The position numbers and the translations under genes are program-made. A model generated the notes under the pieces. The model was not told where the DNA came from. It worked only from the letters and a program-made list of their open reading frames with translations, and did no database searches. A DNA stretch of 64,000 nucleotides from Penicillium oxalicum (lineage: Eukaryota > Ascomycota > Eurotiomycetes > Eurotiales > Aspergillaceae), in the NCBI RefSeq assembly GCF_001723175.1, contig NC_064656.1, positions 1-64,000 on the forward strand, in the 5' to 3' direction. Positions 59,055 through 64,000 of this stretch are shown here, one piece after another (positions within the stretch are counted from its first letter, which is position 1; every line of letters starts with the position of its first letter).

Positions 59055-60328
59055 GCGATGTGTAGGATCTTCGTTTAACTGGCTCGTATGCTCCGGTGAT
59101 CCGTTCTCTCCCACCCCCTTTCTCACCTCCTGTGTCTATCTTTATTCCCGACTCCGCCGGGATTTGCTTGATTTGGGCAAATTACCAGCGCCGAGGTCGA
59201 GAGTGAGACTTGGATTTGGTCCGCTCCGATCTGTGGAGTTGAGATCATTGTACATACAATTCTGCAACCAATTCCATGTATTTTGTCCATGAAACTGACG
59301 ATACCACTTCAATCACCTCACAGGATCTCGTCAGATGGTCATTTGTCATTTTCTAAAAGGCCTCATCTCAGTTCTTCATCGAAGGATTTGGCCCCTCGGG
59401 CCCAAACGGGACTAGTGGATCAGGAAAACCTGCACGGCAATCAAATTCTCCGCGGCGGGTGCCGTCAACGTGGCTAGACTACCACGCTTCTACCCCACGA
59501 AACCTTAACAACTACAATTCCCGTCCTCTCTCCGTATGCCCTGACAAAGCCAGAGACTGAAGACTCACTCGCGGGCACGCCACTCGGAGTCAAGACTTCT
59601 CGTGTTCTCTTAATCTACCGCTTTGAGTATGACTGAAACAACGCCACCGCCCGCTCCTGCCTGTAGGGCCCCCGCAGGAGACGGAGATGGCCACCCGGTG
59701 CCTGTGGACAGGAAGCATGGGGTCCAGCCACCCCCCCCCCGTCCGTCACGCTTGCCCTTGTCGACCAGGTCGAGGATTCTGCAACGAATGCCGATCTTTT
59801 CCCCAGTCCAGATCGGTTTCAGCCAAAGTCAAATAATATCCAACGCCTGGTCATGTAGTAATTGCAGAAAAGGGAGGACGGATCCTAACGCGATGACCAA
59901 AAGGAATATTAATAGGCCGCCAATCGATCCCGAGCGCCAAGGCTCCTTGTCCGTCTGGGAGTGGTCCTAGTCGGTTTCGCTCTCAACTCGTCTCTTGCCT
60001 GGCCCCGTGAAACGTATTGTGCAGAGGGAATCAGGCCCTTGACTTGATGCATCCTCTCTTCGCCGAAATGACCCTCGGATCCTCAGGGCGCTTGGCGGTT
60101 GAAATGAGTTGGACCAGCGGACCGCTGATGGGTATATAAAGCAGATTTTTGCTGCTGGTGTGGTTTGAAACAAATCTTGATATACCTTACTTTTCGAAGA
60201 TTCCACTCAAGCTAGCTTCACTCTCCTTCAGTGACAAGCACTCATCCGTTGGCAAATATTTCTTCTCCATTTCTGAACTGGTCTTGTTCTATCCTAAGTT
60301 TGATCTGCTTGGTCCACATCTGCCCATT
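59055..60328. other. Intergenic, no gene seen
   Basis: A low-complexity Pro-rich frame at 59623-59970 has no motif. A TATA box for the downstream esterase is at 60133-60140. Confidence 0.5.
60133..60140 (+). promoter_or_regulatory. TATA box of the rhamnogalacturonan acetylesterase gene
   Basis: TATATAAA, 196 nt upstream of the ATG at 60329. Confidence 0.55.
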
Positions 60329-61212
60329 ATGAAGGTAGCAGCTTTACTCTCCATGCTGATTCCCAGCGTTCTGGGGACGACGATCTACCTTGCCGGAGAT
60401 TCAACCATGGCCAAAAATGGTGGTGGTAAAGGCACGAACGGTACGAGACACTGCCAGAACACACATACACACGCACAGAGAGAGAGAGAGAGAGAGATCC
60501 CTGTGCACTCCCAGCATTCATGATCACCAAGGTGTAACACCCACTAACGAAAATCCTCCGACTCAATCCAGGCTGGGGCGAATATGTCACCCCGTATACT
60601 ACAGCCACCGTGTCGAACCAAGCCGTCGGTGGTCGAAGTGCCCGATCTTTCACGCGTGAAGGCCGTTTCAACACAATCGCCAACCAGGTCAAGCCCGGTG
60701 ATTGGGTGATCATCGAATTCGGACATAATGACGGAGGTGGTCTCGGGTCAGGAGACAACGGCCGCACTGATTGTGGCGGAACAGGCGACGAGACTTGCAC
60801 TTCCGTCTACAACGGAGTCACCGAGACCGTCCTGACCTTCCCCAAGTACTTAGAGAACGCGACCAAGATGTTCAAGTCAAAGGGTGCCAACGTCATCATC
60901 TCCAGTCAAACCCCCAACAACGTGTGGGAGGGTGGCTCTTACTCCTACTCGCCATCTCGCTTCGTGGGCTACGCCAAGTTGGCGGCTGAGAAGGCGGGTG
61001 TGCATTACATTGACCACGGCGCCTATGTGGCTGATATCTACAAGACCAAGGGAAAGGATGTCGTCAACTCGTGGTACCCAAACGACCACACCCACACCAG
61101 CCCGGCTGGCGCATCGGTTGTCGCTCAAGCATTCTTCAAGGCGGTTGTGTGCACCAAGCCTGGCTTGCAAAATCTCTTGAAGACACAGAACTTTGAAGGC
61201 AAGTGCCTGTGA
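60329..61212 (+). CDS. Rhamnogalacturonan acetylesterase (CE12, SGNH hydrolase)
   Basis: Exons 60329..60440 and 60572..61212; the 131-nt intron is long for this region and carries CA/GA microsatellites. The product is 250 aa: signal peptide (1 to about 16), block [15 protein letters not shown] with nucleophile Ser25, [16 protein letters not shown] (block II Gly), EFGHNDGG (block III Asn), and [10 protein letters not shown] with Asp209 and His212. The spacing of the last two equals Asp192/His195 of the A. aculeatus enzyme, which it resembles throughout. It removes acetyl groups from rhamnogalacturonan I outside the cell, helping rhamnogalacturonases. Its 3' end faces the fusion gene 240 bp away. 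Confidence 0.96.
60461..60498. repeat. Intronic CA/GA microsatellite
   Basis: ACACACATACACACGCAC followed by about nine GA units lies inside the single intron of the rhamnogalacturonan acetylesterase gene and accounts for the unusual intron length. Confidence 0.8.
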
Positions 61213-61452
61213 CATTGGATGTGAGCAGTCTTGAACTTGGTGGTGGGAAAGTAAATAGTGCCAAGAGCGTGTCGACCCGTGCAGTATCGGTCTCCTGCTC
61301 CAATGGATTCACAGTTCTCCGAGACTACAAATCGTTCCTTCCGTAGATTAACTTCATTCGTGCGACGCCAAAGAGAAATTTTGAAAGTTCCAATTCGCTA
61401 CAGTGGCAACCTGAGCAAACAGGACACTTTGCAAAGCGCATCGTGAAGGCGA

Positions 61453-63870
61453 CTATTCCAAGATGGCCCGGACAACCCCACGTTTCTCCATACGGGCGTG
61501 ATAGTGCTGCAGATTGACGAAACGAGCGCTCAATGGCCCCTCCCTTGCCACGATCTCGCGCAACAGGGGCCAAAATGCGCAATCATCGATGCTTAATGAT
61601 GGACCTCCCAGGTAGTGTCGCCCCGCAAGAGCTCGCTCGCACTCCTCCAAGCTCGCTTGAAATGGTTGATCAGATAAAGTAGCGCAATGGTTGCGCCAGC
61701 GCGCCAAGAGCCCTTCGATCCATTGAAGTGCTTGGCCTCCTTGTATGGCATCCGGACCAAGCCGAATCGACTCCGGAGATCGTTGGGCCAAAGAGGTCAA
61801 AATCGCCATGGCTCCCGTGGTTCTTTGACCATCGGGGTGGATGTAGCAAGGTCTTTGTTCTGCAGGAATGTCCTGAGCAAGTGATCCGGCGTGGTCAACA
61901 ATCTCATATCGAATTCCGCTCTCACCCAGGGCCAGCTGGGCCTGGAGGTCCATGATCGAGTCCCCGCTCAGGATTAAAGGCGCAGGAGACGTTGTCACAA
62001 AGTTGACTACATCAAATCCGGCGCCGTAGAAGGCGTCCCAGTCAAATTCGGTCGCTCGATTCTCTTGGCCAAACGCGTGAATGAGTCTTTCTGTTTCAGA
62101 GACATCGCCATGAATTACAGTTCGAGCCGTATCGGGTGATTTACTGACCGCTCCTTGGCCCCAGATGGTATTCCTCCCAGGATGCAGATACGTTCCGATG
62201 TAACGAAAAGTTAGGGAGATGCGCTCACCACCAAAGGCTTGCTCCGCCGGAGTTTTCGTCGCCGCTGCGCGTTTATCTGGCCGGATACCATGAAGCCATC
62301 GCATATTGGTCTTTTCACCGAGAATAAACAGAGATCGGTGTGGCAGAGGGACCACTTGCTTTTGGCGACTGTTGTTTGCTTGTTCGTGCGACTGGGCCGC
62401 CGAGACCTTTGTCCTCAGCGTCATCACACGTTGCGCTCCAAGACTGACGTTGCAGATAAACGAGCCGCGCATAATATCCAGTGTTTTGTCGGAATGCTCC
62501 GATATCGAATCTTGGCCATCTCGATAAAGCTGAATCAACACGTGGTTGAGAGGATGACCGAGGATACGCTCCACGAGGATGCGCGCCTCGTTCACCGCTG
62601 GTGTAAACGGTTCCAGCCTGGGCGACTCGTCCGCAGGATGTCGATAGATGGGAATGGAACCATCTGCCTGGACTTGGCCTTGAACAGCGACCAGTCGAGG
62701 GACCTGGCCCGACAGGTGGTACATCTTCTGCCAGGACACCTCTTTCCGGATGCGCTCGAAAGTGTCTGGGGCCAGGTCGATTTCTGGTATGATACGACAA
62801 TCCCCCTCCCCTAGAGTCTCGCGACCGGGCCTTGCCATGACCGGCTCTGCAGCCACAGTTTGGGAGGTTAAGTCCCGGCGCTTCGGGCGACGCACACGTG
62901 CACGAACTTGCGGCTTGCCTTCGTCTTCAGTGATGGTGCGAGAGCCCCGGGAAGCAATTCTGGAGCTCCGTGATTGGGAAGTCAATCGACCAAGAGCGCG
63001 GGTATTCTCAGCCGTGGGCTCTGTGTCTTCTTGCATGACATCCAGGCTATTCATGATATCCTCAATCCCCACAGGATCCCCTGGCGTGACCGACGGCTTT
63101 GTGGGCATGGTCCTGTTTTGTTGCGCAATGTCTTCAGTTTCCTGCCAATCGAGCTCCTGGCAGAGCTCCTGTGCAGTGATCCCCGATGCTCCAAGTATGT
63201 CTGCCATGCGCCGCATGGCCTCCTGGTGATGTTGGAAATCCCGAAATCCGAGGCAATCTTCCACGAGGGTTACCGAGAACCCGTTTCGAACGGCATCCAA
63301 GGCAGTCGCATAGACAGAAATATTGGAGAGGGAGCCACAGAGATACAGCTCGGTCACGAAACGCGTCCGAAACGATAAGACGAGGCCTGCCGACTCGAGC
63401 GCCGAATAGCCGGTCTTGTCCAACACCGTATCGCGATGGGGATCGATCGTGGTGAGCACCTGTGCTGGAAATTGAAACCCATTGGATTGCCCAACACAGC
63501 ATCTGGGTGTATGATCTGACAGGAAAGCTTCCGCATCCACCGGTTCTGGAGAGTCCCGGTCCGAGGCGACCTCGATCACATCGGAGGGTGGCCTATGGGG
63601 ACGCTTGCGCCGCGCTTTGTCGAGAACGATGCGATCTCCGAAATTCCAGTCCTCCAGGGGTTGAGGGGAGTCGTACTGTGAGCGAACCCAGATCACATCG
63701 CCTGACTGACGAAAGGCCGCCACTAGAGGTGGCAACGTCTCGAGGATCTCGGCCGTGTTGGGAACGTGGAGATTGCCCGTTGGGCGGACAAACTCATTTT
63801 GGAAATCTATCAGCAAGAGCGCTTTACGGGTCTGAATGGTAGGGAAGCTTCCCCGCGAGAAAAAGCTCAT
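61453..63870 (-). CDS. Three-domain fusion: isochorismatase-like / AlkB-like 2OG-Fe(II) dioxygenase / GST-like
   Basis: A single exon of 805 aa; the start at 63870 follows an A-rich leader (an upstream in-frame ATG at 63978 adds 36 unlike residues). Residues 15-240: cysteine-hydrolase fold with Asp22 (LIDFQNEF) and Lys152 (LDKTGYSAL), but the nucleophile position in SNISVYATALDA is Ser185 instead of Cys. Residues 245-365: Ser/Arg linker with RVRRPKRR, an NLS-like cluster. Residues 365-565: AlkB-type dioxygenase with iron ligands His459 and Asp461 (HSDKTLD) and His527 (WLHGIRPDKR), and 2OG-binding Arg556 (SLTFR). Residues 585-800: thioredoxin/GST-like segment ending in an all-helical region (LAGRHYLGGPSLSIDDCAFWP). 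A nucleic-acid demethylase role with an accessory pseudo-hydrolase is inferred. The far end lies near the window edge but the gene is complete. Confidence 0.88.
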   Translation of the reverse strand: MSFFSRGSFPTIQTRKALLLIDFQNEFVRPTGNLHVPNTAEILETLPPLVAAFRQSGDVIWVRSQYDSPQPLEDWNFGDRIVLDKARRKRPHRPPSDVIEVASDRDSPEPVDAEAFLSDHTPRCCVGQSNGFQFPAQVLTTIDPHRDTVLDKTGYSALESAGLVLSFRTRFVTELYLCGSLSNISVYATALDAVRNGFSVTLVEDCLGFRDFQHHQEAMRRMADILGASGITAQELCQELDWQETEDIAQQNRTMPTKPSVTPGDPVGIEDIMNSLDVMQEDTEPTAENTRALGRLTSQSRSSRIASRGSRTITEDEGKPQVRARVRRPKRRDLTSQTVAAEPVMARPGRETLGEGDCRIIPEIDLAPDTFERIRKEVSWQKMYHLSGQVPRLVAVQGQVQADGSIPIYRHPADESPRLEPFTPAVNEARILVERILGHPLNHVLIQLYRDGQDSISEHSDKTLDIMRGSFICNVSLGAQRVMTLRTKVSAAQSHEQANNSRQKQVVPLPHRSLFILGEKTNMRWLHGIRPDKRAAATKTPAEQAFGGERISLTFRYIGTYLHPGRNTIWGQGAVSKSPDTARTVIHGDVSETERLIHAFGQENRATEFDWDAFYGAGFDVVNFVTTSPAPLILSGDSIMDLQAQLALGESGIRYEIVDHAGSLAQDIPAEQRPCYIHPDGQRTTGAMAILTSLAQRSPESIRLGPDAIQGGQALQWIEGLLARWRNHCATLSDQPFQASLEECERALAGRHYLGGPSLSIDDCAFWPLLREIVAREGPLSARFVNLQHYHARMEKRGVVRAILE

Positions 63871-64000
63871 TTTTTTTTTCAATCTGACATACTCAAAGAA
63901 AGAATGACGGGGGGGTAAGAAAGCGAAGAGCAGGTCCAGATCTCTCTCGTCACACAGGACTATTTCATGGCGAGTCAACCTGTCACGAGCCCTCTTGGCC

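Noticed and set aside
63871..63978. N-terminal extension of the fusion protein
   Set aside because: It is charged and unlike the family start; the ATG at 63870 follows an A-rich leader and begins seven residues before the conserved region.

Overview
The window is one chromosome end of a filamentous ascomycete, most likely a member of the Eurotiales (Aspergillus/Penicillium/Talaromyces type). The evidence is a C-rich telomere array (CCCTAA/CCCCTAA) at base 1, genes split by many short introns of about 50-130 nt with GTRNGT donors, CTRAC-like branch sites and YAG acceptors, and gene families typical of that order (DUF3632, DUF7702, an Asp f 2-like zinc-binding protein, swollenin, rhamnogalacturonan acetylesterase). 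I found 24 protein genes with usable exon structures, plus one doubtful open frame. No rRNA, tRNA or CRISPR was recognised. All exon structures were read by eye from splice signals, reading frame and family conservation.

Bases 1-13,900 are telomere and subtelomere: a secreted RNase T1-like protein (one catalytic His position is Ala), a DUF3632 protein, two paralogous 7-TM DUF7702 proteins on either side of a cytochrome P450, and a sulfotransferase-fold protein. A complete type III polyketide synthase follows at 13,907-15,406. Together these could be a small natural-product locus.

Bases 15,500-26,800 hold four minus-strand genes that look like a beta-glucoside uptake and use module: a sugar-porter MFS, a Zn2Cys6 regulator, an intracellular GH3 beta-glucosidase with PA14 domain, and a second MFS carrier. 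Bases 28,470-33,300 hold an alpha/beta hydrolase and a copper amine oxidase. At 34,846-37,336 lies a lipase-like plus TPR protein that resembles a fungal NLR without its nucleotide-binding domain; a long GA microsatellite follows its stop codon. A small stress-type protein sits at 37,871-38,290.

Bases 39,400-48,300 are a plant and fungal polysaccharide block: swollenin (CBM1 plus expansin module), GH11 xylanase with CBM1, and GH89 alpha-N-acetylglucosaminidase. Swollenin and xylanase diverge from a 3.1-kb gap. An Asp f 2-like zinc-binding protein and a Vba-like MFS follow. From 55.4 kb the content turns to conserved cellular functions: TFIIH subunit Tfb5, an HSP20 and a dienoyl-CoA isomerase. 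One more pectin enzyme (rhamnogalacturonan acetylesterase) and a three-domain fusion (isochorismatase-like, AlkB-like dioxygenase, GST-like) end the window.

The most unusual items are the three-domain fusion with its Cys-to-Ser change, the NLR-like protein without an NB domain, the RNase with a missing catalytic His, and the two candidate gene clusters.
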